A DNA stretch of 35,000 bases from Hirudo medicinalis. Taxonomy: Eukaryota; Annelida; Clitellata; Hirudinida; Hirudinidae. The notes under the pieces were generated by a model. It was not told the DNA's origin and did not search any database. It was given only the letters and a program-made list of their open reading frames with translations. The stretch is from assembly GCA_011800805.1 (NCBI GenBank), contig MPNW01000785.1, positions 5,075-40,074 on the forward strand, in the 5' to 3' direction. This document shows positions 21,601-30,325 of the stretch, one piece after another (within the stretch, counting starts at the first letter, position 1; every line of letters starts with the position of its first letter). Both the position numbers and the translations under genes were made by a program.

Positions 21601-21781
21601 TTTATAAATTTCAATGCTTTGTATAGTCTTTGCAAATAAATGATTACTACCTGTTCAATTCTTTTGATATGATCATGAAAAGAAAATGGCACACCATCTA
21701 AACAGCTACCTACAAATAGCAACATAGAGCTTAACTACATGACCGAGGATATGGACAACTACCGAATGCGACACTAATCAT
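18661..21781 (-). CDS. UBAP1: Ubiquitin-associated protein 1 (ESCRT-I subunit)
   Basis: UBAP1 is an ESCRT-I subunit that binds the complex through an N-terminal UMA motif and ubiquitin through C-terminal UBA domains, sorting receptors such as EGFR at endosomes. Seven exons join in frame on the minus strand: 21781-21763, 21709-21651, 20915-20775, 20534-19560, 19441-19169, 19028-18927, 18789-18661 (1698 nt, 565 aa). Exon 2 encodes CLDGVPFSFHDHI, matching the UMA core. Exon 3 opens with YDSSIEDK and a charged coiled coil. Exon 4 carries the family block DLKDFEREQDPFENVSLK, then a long Gln/Asn/Ser-rich region. Exon 5 holds a His run (HHHHHNHNH), whose codons form a GAT/ATC array, and the first UBA (VEALNKVGFEKELVEKF). 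Exons 6-7 hold the second UBA (FHVMGFPAEDIHEALK) and end in TQQ. The 19-nt first exon with its 53-nt intron is the least certain part. Confidence 0.88.
21073..21483. mobile_element. Non-autonomous DNA transposon (MITE-like) in a UBAP1 intron
   Basis: About 410 bp bounded by imperfect terminal inverted repeats: the left end starts GGGGTCATCCATTTATGACA and the inverted right end starts GGGGCCATCCACATATGATG, matching over about 25 bases. Both ends are followed inward by a G-rich (left) or G-run (right, about 21420-21430) stretch. Internal TGGACGTCCAC and TGGATGTCCAC motifs recur. No open frame for a transposase is present. The left flank reads TTAA, but the right flank does not repeat it, so no target duplication is certain. 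The superfamily is unassigned. Confidence 0.6.
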
Positions 21782-22326
21782 GTAAAAATATAGCCATACT
21801 TATTGAGCGATTAAAACTCATTTTGGGAATAATGGATTCGCGAAATTACGCGATCAAAGAAATATTATTATTTAATGTTTGGATGGTTGTGATGGCTGAT
21901 TTAGTAAAAGCATGTTTTAAATTTTAAAAAATTACCTTATTTTTTTATCAAATTTGTAATTCAACAGAAAAGTACTATGAATAATTTTTAAAAATTAGTT
22001 TGATTGGCTATTTTATAAATTAATATTTGTAAAATGTTATTAAGCTCTAATAATATTTTTAAGAACAATTTTATATTTTTAAATTAAAAATTTTTAACAT
22101 AAATCTAGCTCATCTTTTACGACGCATGATTTTATCGCATTTAGTATCAAAGTGGCTATTTTGCTCTCATCTGTATCACGTTATCTTACGTTACGTCACT
22201 AAGCGCTTCTGTTAGCCGAACATTTGATTTGGTTACTTCTGCCTTTTTTCACACACATTTACGTAAGATTTTTTGCCACATAAAAGTCACTGCTTGCGGT
22301 TAACGCCTCCCGACTCTTGAGAAACA
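21782..22326. promoter_or_regulatory. Head-to-head spacer between UBAP1 and SNAP29
   Basis: About 545 bp, very AT-rich in the UBAP1-proximal two thirds (21880-22110). The SNAP29-proximal part contains repeated ACGTTA-type motifs (CACGTTATCTTACGTTACGTCAC, about 22178-22199), including a CRE-like TTACGTCA. The arrangement suggests a shared promoter region; this is inferred from orientation only. Confidence 0.35.
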
Positions 22327-25300
22327 ATGTACGGAAGAAATCCTTTCGAAGATGACGATGATGATGAATATTCGTTTGCGTCTCAAGCCAAAAAGAACAA
22401 CGCCATAGCATCAAGTGGAGGTGGATTCAAGTCTAATGGATCTACGAATCCTTTTGAGGAGGAAGAGACTGACGGTACTTTTGGCCCGCGAAAAACCCCG
22501 TCATCAGCTGAGGATGCTGCTGTCAAAAGGCAGATGTTAATTCAGAATTCAATGAATCGTCAACTCGAATCTACGACCAGATGTCTCGCTACAATTTATG
22601 ACACGGAAGCTATTGGAGTGGCTACTGCAGAAGTATGATTTGACTTTCATTTGAAATTAGCTTGTGTCTTAAAGTTTGGTTTTACGTGATTTTTAAGTAA
22701 TTGCATTGACCTTATATTGACCTTATACTTTAATGTATTGTAAATAGATGACCAAGCTTGTAAGAATGATAGTTTTTTTTAACCTTGTGAAAATGATGAT
22801 TTTTAAAAATGCTAAGGAGTTGATCAAGTATGAGGTACTTAAGTTGGCAAGTGGCCAACAATAACTTAGCTAATCATGATCAGTATTTTATGTAATTGCT
22901 ACTTTACTATCTCAACTTCTGACTAAACCATCTACATGTGCGATAGAGCAGATTAGGATTTGAACAATAGTTTCTAGCGCTTTACCATCTCGACATTCGA
23001 CCAAACCATCAATGTGTTCGAGGTGACTAATCCATCTTGCGAATGGATTAGGATTTGAATGATAATTTATATCGCTTAGCCGTTTCAACAGCCAACTTTG
23101 AATAAGTGCATTGGCCAAAACCAGTCGTTCACATTTAAAATTTAATTCCATAGGAGCTCGTCCAACAAGGCGAGAAGTTGGACAACGTGGAGAGGAACGT
23201 CGAGAAAATCCTCGACCACACGAAGGAGTCGCAGAAGCACCTCAACAGCATAAAGAGCGTCTTCGGCAGCTTCAAGAACTGGTTGAGCGGCGAAGGAAAG
23301 AAGTCGGCCGCATCCCAGTCGTCTGCTCCCGTAAAAAACAGGTGAGAATTTGAGAACTTCTGGGTCTGTGGGCAAGTAGGGGTTAATGTTAGGTTTTTAG
23401 GACATCAAGGTTAGTAGTGTGAGTAATTGTTATTCCAATGTGTTTTTAGTATTTTTGTAAGTGAAATAAATGTGATAATGATAATAACATGTAATGAGCA
23501 GGATGTAATAAACATGTAAACGAATGTCCGCCATAAATATTGGACGAGCATTACTAATGCATCTATTAGCTAGACATGCACGCGATTTGTTGAGACGAGG
23601 AAGTGTTGCTCTTGTGACATATTTCATCACATCGTGAACAGCGTAATGCACGACATGTGTAATGTAAAATAACGCATTACGCTGCACTGGTGACGTTTAA
23701 GTTTTAAATTATGCACAGTTAATGAAGTTAAAACCAGTAGAGTAACGTCTTCCTGCTGTTTCATCGTGTCTTGCCGACGCATGTCGTCGGTCTCTCGGAT
23801 TTTAATTCTGAAATTCACGAATTTTTTAATTCCACATTTTCAACGTCACTCCAATGAAGCGATAGTTTGCTCTTGCAAAATTGCGCTACATAAATCCTAA
23901 CAACAACGACGATGGTATTATTAATTACAGCAATAATAATTGTAACATTTAACGATCAACAACAACTAAGCATCAACGTTTAAGCCTAACACTTCAACTT
24001 AATCGTCATCTTGGACAATTCCTAACAGACTTCACCTCCTTATTCCAGGTCGAACAGCGAGCTCACTAAAGTCCTTGCCTCGACTTCTTCCCGAAAAGAG
24101 GACCATCCTGCCGTCAAGAGTTACGACGTCAAGGGGTTTTACGACACGGAGGTTGCAGAGTTCAAGGACTACGATCCCGACAGTTTCGGAAGGTAAAGTT
24201 TCGGAATTAGAAACCGCCCGGATGTGATTGGGACGATGAATTGTCGTGGCCGGGCGCTAAATATAATTAAGAGTCACTCGGTATTTTTAAGAATGACAAT
24301 TAATTTGGTTTGAATTCAAATGGCGCATTAAACTATAAACACAACGCTGCCGTAAGACGCAACAGATCCAAAGTTCAATCCTGCAATTATTTACTGTTTC
24401 TGTGCTCGCGTGCAGTGCAGACGACCGTGCCCGACATGTTATTAGTACGCGAACGTGACTCAATTCGGCTAGCTTTTTGTGCCCCAACTGTAAGCCAAAC
24501 GTAACCATGCGCTCGTGTTTTTGCATTCGTATTCACGAACATCGTATCATTGGTCGCATTAAAGAAATCCACTTAAGCAGAAATTATTAGATACGAGAAT
24601 ATCCCATTCGATATCCTACTACTAAGGTCGATGTTGTTCCGTCCCGATTCCACGACCTGACCTTTACTTTACAGGTCGAGTTCGGGCAACGAGGTCGGTT
24701 CGACTGCAGGAGGTCAGGCAGGGTCTGTGGTCGGACACGCGATGAAGGCAAACACTTGGAATGAATACGAGAAGGGTCTGGAAAACAACCTGAGTGAGTT
24801 TGTTGCTAATTGGTTAATACTAAATGATCACTAATGTGTTGTTAGCCATTTACCATTTTAACCAATACAATTTTAACATTCAATGAATGTTTCTAGTTTA
24901 TTTGCCGTTATTTATTCTTTGTGAGCATTTCTTTCTCTGTCGCTCGGCCATTTTGGTTATTTGAAAGTGACATTCACGGTAAAGTAGACATGCCGTCTAA
25001 CATGTCTGTATTTAGTTTGTTTTTTTTTAATGATTCATTAGAAGTCTTTGATAGTAGTAATTGTATTCATCATCATCAACATCATAACGACTGACTGGTA
25101 ATTGGTTTCTTGATGAGTGCATCCAGCCATAGTTAAGGCCTGCTCTGACCGAACATTCCAAAAGGCTGCCTCATCGCTTAGCACTAATCATTGCTATCAA
25201 GGATGCTGTTGCAGTATTATCGTTCCCACCATGATTATGATTACTATTATTATTATTATTATTATTGGTAGTAGTAGTATATTATTATTTGTTAACTTTA

Positions 25301-25594
25301 TAATACTCTTCTGATAACGTTTAAAAAACAACTTACAAATTATGTCCTTAACAGTTTTCTTACTATTTGATCACATGCTTTCTTTTTATAAATATATCCG
25401 ATGTTAATCTGACCATTCACCCTTCAGATCTTATGTCCAACGGTCTGAGCAATCTCAAGTCCCTGGCCATGGGAATGAATGCCGAGCTCACGGCTCAGAA
25501 CGATCAGCTGGACAGGATCAACACCAAGGTCGACAGGTCGGACGTCAAGATCCGCAACCAGAACATGCAGATGAGACGCATCCTAGGAAAGTGA
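22327..25594 (+). CDS. SNAP29: Synaptosomal-associated protein 29 (Qbc-SNARE), complete
   Basis: SNAP29 supplies the Qb and Qc helices for several fusion steps, including autophagosome-lysosome fusion with syntaxin 17 and VAMP8; unlike SNAP25 it lacks palmitoylated cysteines. Five exons join in frame: 22327-22632, 23154-23341, 24049-24192, 24675-24793, 25428-25594 (924 nt, 307 aa). Two NPF motifs (residues 5-7 and 41-43), each followed by an acidic run, fit binding to EH-domain proteins; vertebrate SNAP29 has one. The Qb helix spans exons 1-2 (about residues 68-135, with TIYDTEAIGVATAEELVQQG). A linker rich in S/K follows. The Qc helix is in exon 5 (about 256-305, with ELTAQNDQLDRINTKVDRSD); the heptad-spaced Gln in AQNDQ is the likely zero-layer position. 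No cysteine cluster is present in the linker. The start is the first ATG, after a 5' leader ending GAAACA. Confidence 0.93.
22915..23095 (-). repeat. Dimeric tRNA-like SINE fragment in SNAP29 intron 1
   Basis: Read on the minus strand, two related units of about 80-90 bases lie in tandem. Each starts with an A-box-like segment (GGCTAAGCGA and GATGGTAAAGCGC) and has a strong B box (ATTCAAATCCTAATC and GTTCAAATCCTAATC). Each ends with GATGGTTTGGTCGAATGTCGA or GATGGTTTAGTCAGAAGTTGA. This is the pattern of a dimeric tRNA-derived SINE or a local duplication of one. Confidence 0.55.
23639..23684. repeat. Perfect 11-bp inverted repeat in SNAP29 intron 2
   Basis: CAGCGTAATGC and GCATTACGCTG are perfect inverted copies separated by 24 bases. 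Similarity between the arms continues weakly outward. It may be a short palindromic element or a remnant of a MITE. Confidence 0.6.
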
Positions 25595-25723
25595 AACCGA
25601 CGACCGTCTTTCCCGGGGTTTTCCCTTCCTAGACGCCATTTTGCGGCAACGGCAACGTGCCCGTCTGCATTTCGAGGATGTACATAAGTAGGAGTCCCGC
25701 TGTGATTTTGTTTCTTTCTCTGA

Positions 25724-25729
25724 AATAAA
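25724..25729 (+). terminator. SNAP29 polyadenylation signal
   Basis: AATAAA 130 bases after the SNAP29 stop codon, followed by a TCT-rich stretch and a TA dinucleotide run at about 25759-25778. Confidence 0.7.
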
Positions 25730-25744
25730 TTCTCTTCTATCTTT

Positions 25745-26722
25745 CTGATCATCTCTGACATATATATATATATATACCTGGCTCTCCTGTGACCGAGGGA
25801 CGTGACGCTGTTCGATTCGCCTGTCCGAACGTGACGACAGTCATGCCACGAGCACTTCTGTCCTGTGTTTGTTTCTACCAATATTCCATTATTCGTCACT
25901 TTTTGCAGTCGCCGTCCGATGCGTTTCGTCTCTGCTGTTTTCGGGCTCCGACGAATGTTTTCCTCCCGAATGCTGGCATCGTGACACTTAATTAGCGATT
26001 TAAATTAAATGCGAAGGCTGAATGTGATTTCGTGAAAGTCTGAAATGTCGACGGCGACCTCCAACACAAGATCGCATAAGAGAATGTCGTCCCTTTGTGT
26101 TACATTGCTAGGACTCAAATATGCTTTGATGCTTATGATTATCCTGCTATTATTTTTAATGATTTTGATCATTCGACTAAGATGGCTGTCAAGTTATCGA
26201 AGAACCATCTCTGCACACTTGTACCGCTATTTTCATATCACAATCGCACGAACAATTTTAGGCAATGGCTTAAAATGTCATGGATGCAATCACATCGATG
26301 CATTATCGCAAGTGTTGATCACGACGTGTCGGAGATGTCAGAGAATTATTTTTCAATTTACTTCGACATGAATTCCATTTTCCAAAGTAATCACTGATAT
26401 CGAATCAAAGGCCGTACAATCGTGGTGATTCAAAAAACAAAAAAAAAAGCCAAATTGAAACTGAAAGCTTCTTTCTGTGCGGAGAGAATCGAATACGAAT
26501 TAAATTGAGCAACGATCGCAAAAAAATCCCCCGACGAGAAAAGTTCCGCCGCAAGGTCGACCGATCACCCAGCAAATCCAGACGACCAATCAAGGAAAAG
26601 TGGGTTGGTACGACGTAAGCCAGAAATAAAGACCAGGTCCGAGCGGCGGCAAGCCGAGAGAATGTCGAACGATAACTCCGCGAGGTTAGAAAAGCATCTG
26701 ACCTTTACGAGCAAATGACATT
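25745..26722. other. Spacer between SNAP29 and the predicted orphan gene
   Basis: No recognisable gene apart from the weak frame at 26045-26371. The last 150 bases are GC-richer (CCAAT-like GACCAATCAAGG at about 26582 and GAGCGGCGGCAAGCCGAGAG at about 26641-26660) and could be the promoter and 5' UTR of the predicted gene starting at 26723. Confidence 0.35.
26045..26371 (+). other. Candidate small one-span membrane protein frame (unsupported by homology)
   Basis: A 108-codon ATG-initiated frame. After a Ser/Thr-rich start it has a hydrophobic segment rich in Leu/Ile/Met (about residues 21-47), then basic residues, then two CxxC pairs (CHGC and CRRC) near the C terminus. A second frame of about 100 codons on the same strand (26095-26397) overlaps it, so chance is quite possible. 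I recognise no family. Confidence 0.18.
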
Positions 26723-27563
26723 ATGGGTTGCAGATGCGAAGGTAAGTCATTGATCGACCAAACGCTATCAGAATGGCAATCCATGTTGACATTTTCATTA
26801 GAAAAAAAGTAACCAGCGCTGAGCTTCGTTTGAAATCATAGTTGAGGCATGAGCAGCCAACATGAGCCAACTGATTTTCAGCAGGAAACCATATTTGAAA
26901 TTGATGGGCTCAAAATATTGCAACTCAAATGCAGGAAAAGCCTGCAATATGCAACTATTGCATATGGAAATTCAACAAGCATAAGAGCATCTTACTTGGG
27001 GAGAGTCTGTTGGCAACGAAAAGGTGGACAGTAAGCACACCTAGCACACAGTTGAACATCAGTGCGTTATGATTAATGTTGAGATTGACATCCATTTACC
27101 AATGAGTAGTCGCTCGTATGTTCTCATGTCATAAATGCAGAACCTTCAATATTCTCAGATTTTTGCATGTTGTGGAGGCGATGAATGATTACAAAGCAGA
27201 GTATAGACCTGCATCGAGTATAACAAAATCAACAATCATTATCGTACCGGCGATGCCCAGTGATGATGACGATGGAGGTTTTAGTAAGCGGATAAGAGTA
27301 ATACTAATAGCAAGCTGAAAGCAACAGGTATAGAGTCATTTAGTGGTATTATTGACTGCTACCGAGCTTATGAGCCGCTGGTAAATTGCAAAAACAGCAA
27401 ATCGCAAGAAAAATTGTCACCGTCAACAACGGACCCAGGTCGACATGTCGAAGCTAATTCTGAGGACAGCATCGTTATCGTTATTGATAACCACGATGAC
27501 ATAAAAATGGCCGCTCGAGCTATTGCACAGCACTCGCCCTCTTATCGAATGGCTTATCTTTAA
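26723..27563 (+). CDS. Predicted four-exon gene of unknown family (193 aa)
   Basis: I recognise no known domain. Four segments join in one frame through GT-AG introns with matching phases: 26723-26741 (donor GAAG-GTAAGT), 26847-27030 (donor GGACA-GTAAGC), 27141-27283 (donor TTTA-GTAAGC), 27328-27563 ending in TAA. The third intron is only 44 nt but has GTAAGC, a TACTAAT branch-site-like motif and a CAG acceptor. The product starts MGCRCEGMSS; Gly2 with Cys3 and Cys5 could be a dual-acylation (myristoyl/palmitoyl) site. A later part has an acidic PSDDDDGG, and the last exon has SEDSIVIVIDNHDD and ends SPSYRMAYL. If the first exon is wrong, an ATG at 26849 keeps the rest of the frame. It is convergent with VAP. 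Support is internal consistency only. Confidence 0.4.
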
Positions 27564-28009
27564 TTATCGAAATTGATGTTTGCCAACTTATTACTGTGAC
27601 CGTCGGTCGAGACAATCAGAAAAATCATCGATGAATTATTGCATCAAAAGAGAAGTCTCAAACAAACAATTTGGGACTGTTCCACATTTTCCGTTGGTTA
27701 GAAGTCACCTGCAGAAGATCAAAAAACTTGCTTCTACGGATATGTCAAGGTACAATCACCATAAAATGTCAAAGTGCACAATGTCAAAGTTGTCAAAGTT
27801 GCACAGCATTCATTTAGTAAAGCTGATACCAAAGCATCGACGCTCAAACTCCTTCAATATTAGAAATAAAAAACCGACAAAAAAACCACCGTAAAAAATC
27901 TGTAAACGCAACCAAGGCAGCCAAGCAAAGCCGAATGTTAGCCGTGGAATCCTCAAAGACGTGAGTACGCTACATAATTCTCCCCGGCAAGTGTCGGGAC
28001 GCAAATAAA
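27564..28009 (+). terminator. Putative 3' UTR and polyadenylation signal of the orphan gene
   Basis: AATAAA at 28004-28009 follows the stop codon at 27561-27563 by about 440 bases. In between lies a Lys/His/Ser-rich open frame without an ATG start at its head (27580-27894) and imperfect repeats of TGTCAAAGT (27764-27802). It could be a 3' UTR or a further coding exon that I could not join. Confidence 0.35.
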
Positions 28010-28094
28010 ATCCTCAGAACTGCACGACGACCCAAAACGTAGACGCTTCAAAACCATTAAAGCAGAAAATCAAAATAATTTGTTAGGTGATTTC

Positions 28095-28100
28095 TTTATT
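28095..28100 (-). terminator. VAP polyadenylation signal
   Basis: AATAAA on the minus strand (TTTATT on the plus strand), about 215 bases after the VAP stop codon. The same signal is conserved in the duplicated copy at 29762-29767. Confidence 0.6.
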
Positions 28101-28310
28101 GTTTGAAGCAAATAGAAAATAAGGTAATTCAAAATCAACATATTGAGCTCCAAATGAAGATATCTCGACACCGAAAAATATTACAGAAATCACCACGCAC
28201 ACCGACGAGACAATCCTTGCAGAAAATCAAGTGCATCATTGATGATGATGATGATGCTGAAGGAGTCCAGGCATTTCACAATCTTTACAATTTCTAGCCG
28301 CATCTCCAAA

Positions 28311-29129
28311 TCACATGAAAAACTTTCCGAGGACGATTCCGAAGATGAACATGACGATCAAATAGAAGATGGGTGGGAGAGGTCCCAAAAAGTCCAGAGT
28401 GCCTCCTTGATTCTGGCTCTGAATAATCACTCTGGGCTTAGGTGGCTCGGTTTGATGTGGACTTGGAACTGACACTTTCCTCAGTCTCAATCCTTCATCG
28501 AACAGCTTTTTGTTCTCAGTTCTGAGTTTTTCCAGCTCGGAAACAAGTTGGACAGTGTCATCTTTTGGAATGGCTTCAATTTGTGCCTCTGTGGGCTTTT
28601 CGTGATCCAAGGTAGCATTGTGGCTTTCTCTCACTTCAGGCACCTCCTTGTTCAAACTTGCAAGATTAACTTGGAAGTTGTCGCCACTGCTTGGAGTTGT
28701 GTTCACAGTAACCAAGGGCTTGCTCACATGCTCTCCCTCTGCCATCTGGGGAATTACGAAGACACACTTTAACTTGGTGTCCATAATCTGGCCAGGGGGT
28801 GCATTCTTCCAGATCTCTTCGTTCGATTCCAGAGCTGCAAGAGGTGCCATCATAGACATCACCATGAACTTGTCAACGGTTTTTTCATTCATGTCGCTCT
28901 TTAGAGGCTGGAGAGACAAAGTAATTACAACCTCCTGCTCCGGGCCTATTATGCCACTATTTGGTCGGACGCAGTACCTCATGGGAGCCGTAGTTCTAAC
29001 TTTATACATCACATTCTTTTTGGTTGGATTTCTAAGGTGCAACAAACTTGTTACAACGTTCGTAAACGGGCCGACAAATTTCAACTCAGTCGGAGGATCA
29101 ATGACAAGTATTTGCTCAGCCTTCGGCAT
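28311..29129 (-). CDS. VAP: VAMP-associated protein (VAP-A/B family), intronless and intact
   Basis: VAPs are tail-anchored ER proteins whose MSP domain binds FFAT motifs and tethers ER to other membranes for lipid transfer. A single uninterrupted frame of 272 codons encodes the whole protein. The MSP domain is about residues 1-125, beginning MPKAEQILVIDPPTELKF and containing the family signature YCVRPNSGIIGPEQEVV and the FFAT-contact segment KFMVMSM. An acidic/Ser linker follows, then a coiled coil (about 193-217, LVSELEKLRTENKKLFDEG), and a C-terminal membrane span (about 249-270, IFYLIVMFIFGIVLGKFFM). Length and order match animal VAPs. All other confident full-length genes here have several introns, so absence of introns suggests a retrocopy or intron loss. 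A conserved palindrome (29504-29523) lies about 375 bp upstream. Whether another, intron-bearing VAP exists cannot be seen here. Confidence 0.93.
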   Translation of the reverse strand: MPKAEQILVIDPPTELKFVGPFTNVVTSLLHLRNPTKKNVMYKVRTTAPMRYCVRPNSGIIGPEQEVVITLSLQPLKSDMNEKTVDKFMVMSMMAPLAALESNEEIWKNAPPGQIMDTKLKCVFVIPQMAEGEHVSKPLVTVNTTPSSGDNFQVNLASLNKEVPEVRESHNATLDHEKPTEAQIEAIPKDDTVQLVSELEKLRTENKKLFDEGLRLRKVSVPSPHQTEPPKPRVIIQSQNQGGTLDFLGPLPPIFYLIVMFIFGIVLGKFFM

Positions 29130-29503
29130 TGCTAATATTCTAAACTTCTTTAGAACGAAACAGAAAAATGTGCTCAGCTACTTCGCACTCAGAAGTCGTA
29201 ACCTCAGAAAAAAGACGTAGCCCGGATTCACACGGGAGATATTGTTGTGAAGATTGGAGATGACAATACTTTTGTTCTTTTTGTCTGGTGAATTTTTAAA
29301 GTTAACAATATCTTTCAAAATTTATTTTAATTTATAAATTTATCTAAAAAAAAATTAATGAGCCATGTTGCGATAATTTTTACTTACTTGGATCTGGAGT
29401 TATTTATTTACATCAGAAATGTTTGCAAGATGACGAAACACTTAAAATCAAATAACTAGAAGTGCTATTAATTTTTAATCTCAGTTGTGAGAACTCTATC
29501 TGA

Positions 29504-29523
29504 AATATCACTGTAGTGATATT
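29504..29523. promoter_or_regulatory. Palindrome upstream of VAP, kept in both tandem copies
   Basis: AATATCACTGTAGTGATATT, an inverted repeat with a GT centre, about 375 bp upstream of the VAP start. The second copy keeps ATCACTGTAGTGAT at about 31446-31459 although its flanks have diverged. A regulatory role is a guess. Confidence 0.3.
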
Positions 29524-29980
29524 CATCCATTTCTTAATTCCAGTTGTTGCGTTAAACTAGATTTGATTTAATCAATTGCTCGAGTATCCGTATAAATCAT
29601 AAACTGCAACTAGTTTACATTTCTTGATTTTTAATAAAAATTAGATGGTATTCAAATAATATTTTCAGAATCGCGTGACATCATTAATCGTAGCCACCTC
29701 AAAACCACAAGAATCATTAAAGCAGAAAATCAAGAATTGAAAACAAAATTTATGTGATTCCTTTATTAATGGAATCAATTAGAAAATAAAGTAATTCCGA
29801 TGGCATTTTACTTTTCTGTTGATATTTAATGTGCGTATTTATTTGTTCGCCTCAATAAAAGAACAAAAATTCAAAATCAATATCTGGAGCTCTAAGTGAA
29901 GATATCTCGACACCAAAAATATTACAGAAATGACGTACTGACGAAACAACACTTGCAGAAAGTCAAGCCATCATTGATGG

Positions 29981-30261
29981 TGTAGCGACAGCGGCATTGA
30001 CAACGAAGACGAGTTCGCTACAAAGTTTATTTACAACAACGGCAACAATGCTTCGACTGACAACAACATAACTGCTGGAGTAGCAGCGTAGCGACGTAGC
30101 GGGAAGAGTAGGAGAGAGAAGGGATGAATGTCCTGACTTAGCTTCTTAAATAGCCAGTCAGGACAAAGGAGTATGTCCACAAACAAAGGATGCGCGCCTG
30201 GTAAGTCATCGCTGATAGGGCTAGGATCAGCACGTGATTATGATGGATGTGCGATCCTACA
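29981..30261 (-). mobile_element. Solo LTR of a retrotransposon (281 bp), minus orientation
   Basis: Bounded by TGTAG and CTACA, perfect 5-bp inverted ends of the TG...CA type, and flanked on both sides by ATGG (29977-29980 and 30262-30265), a 4-bp target-site duplication. The tandem copy at about 28230-28270 lacks this segment, giving a natural empty site. On the minus strand it has a TATA-like GCTATTTAAG (30154-30145) and, about 120 bases further, AATAAA (30031-30026), the order expected for U3-R-U5. An 8-bp inverted repeat (TCCTGACT / AGTCAGGA, 30131-30138 and 30156-30163) brackets the TATA region. No internal retroelement sequence is present, so it is a solo LTR left by recombination. A Ty3-type origin is possible but not shown. 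Confidence 0.82.
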
Positions 30262-30325
30262 ATGGTGATGCAGAAAGAACCAGGCATTTCACAATCTTTA
30301 CAATTTCTAGCCGCGCATCTCCAAA

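Larger units (their letters stand above)
28038..29689 (-). repeat. Tandem duplication unit 1 (contains intact VAP)
   Basis: This segment and 29690-31565 are direct tandem copies, alignable along most of their length: 3' flank (AAAGCAGAAAATCAA, then CTTTATT, then GATATCTCGACACC), coding region, 5' flank (CCCGGATTCACACGG) and a distal part with an ATCACTGTAGTGAT palindrome. The unit therefore includes the probable promoter and terminator as well as the gene. Confidence 0.8.

Noticed and set aside
27580..27894. Lys-rich 104-codon frame as a separate gene
   Set aside because: It starts from a TTG and contains repeated TGTCAAAGT phrases; probably 3' UTR of the predicted orphan gene.
28618..29220. 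200-codon plus-strand frame
   Set aside because: Antisense shadow of the VAP gene, which has clear MSP and membrane-anchor signatures on the minus strand.
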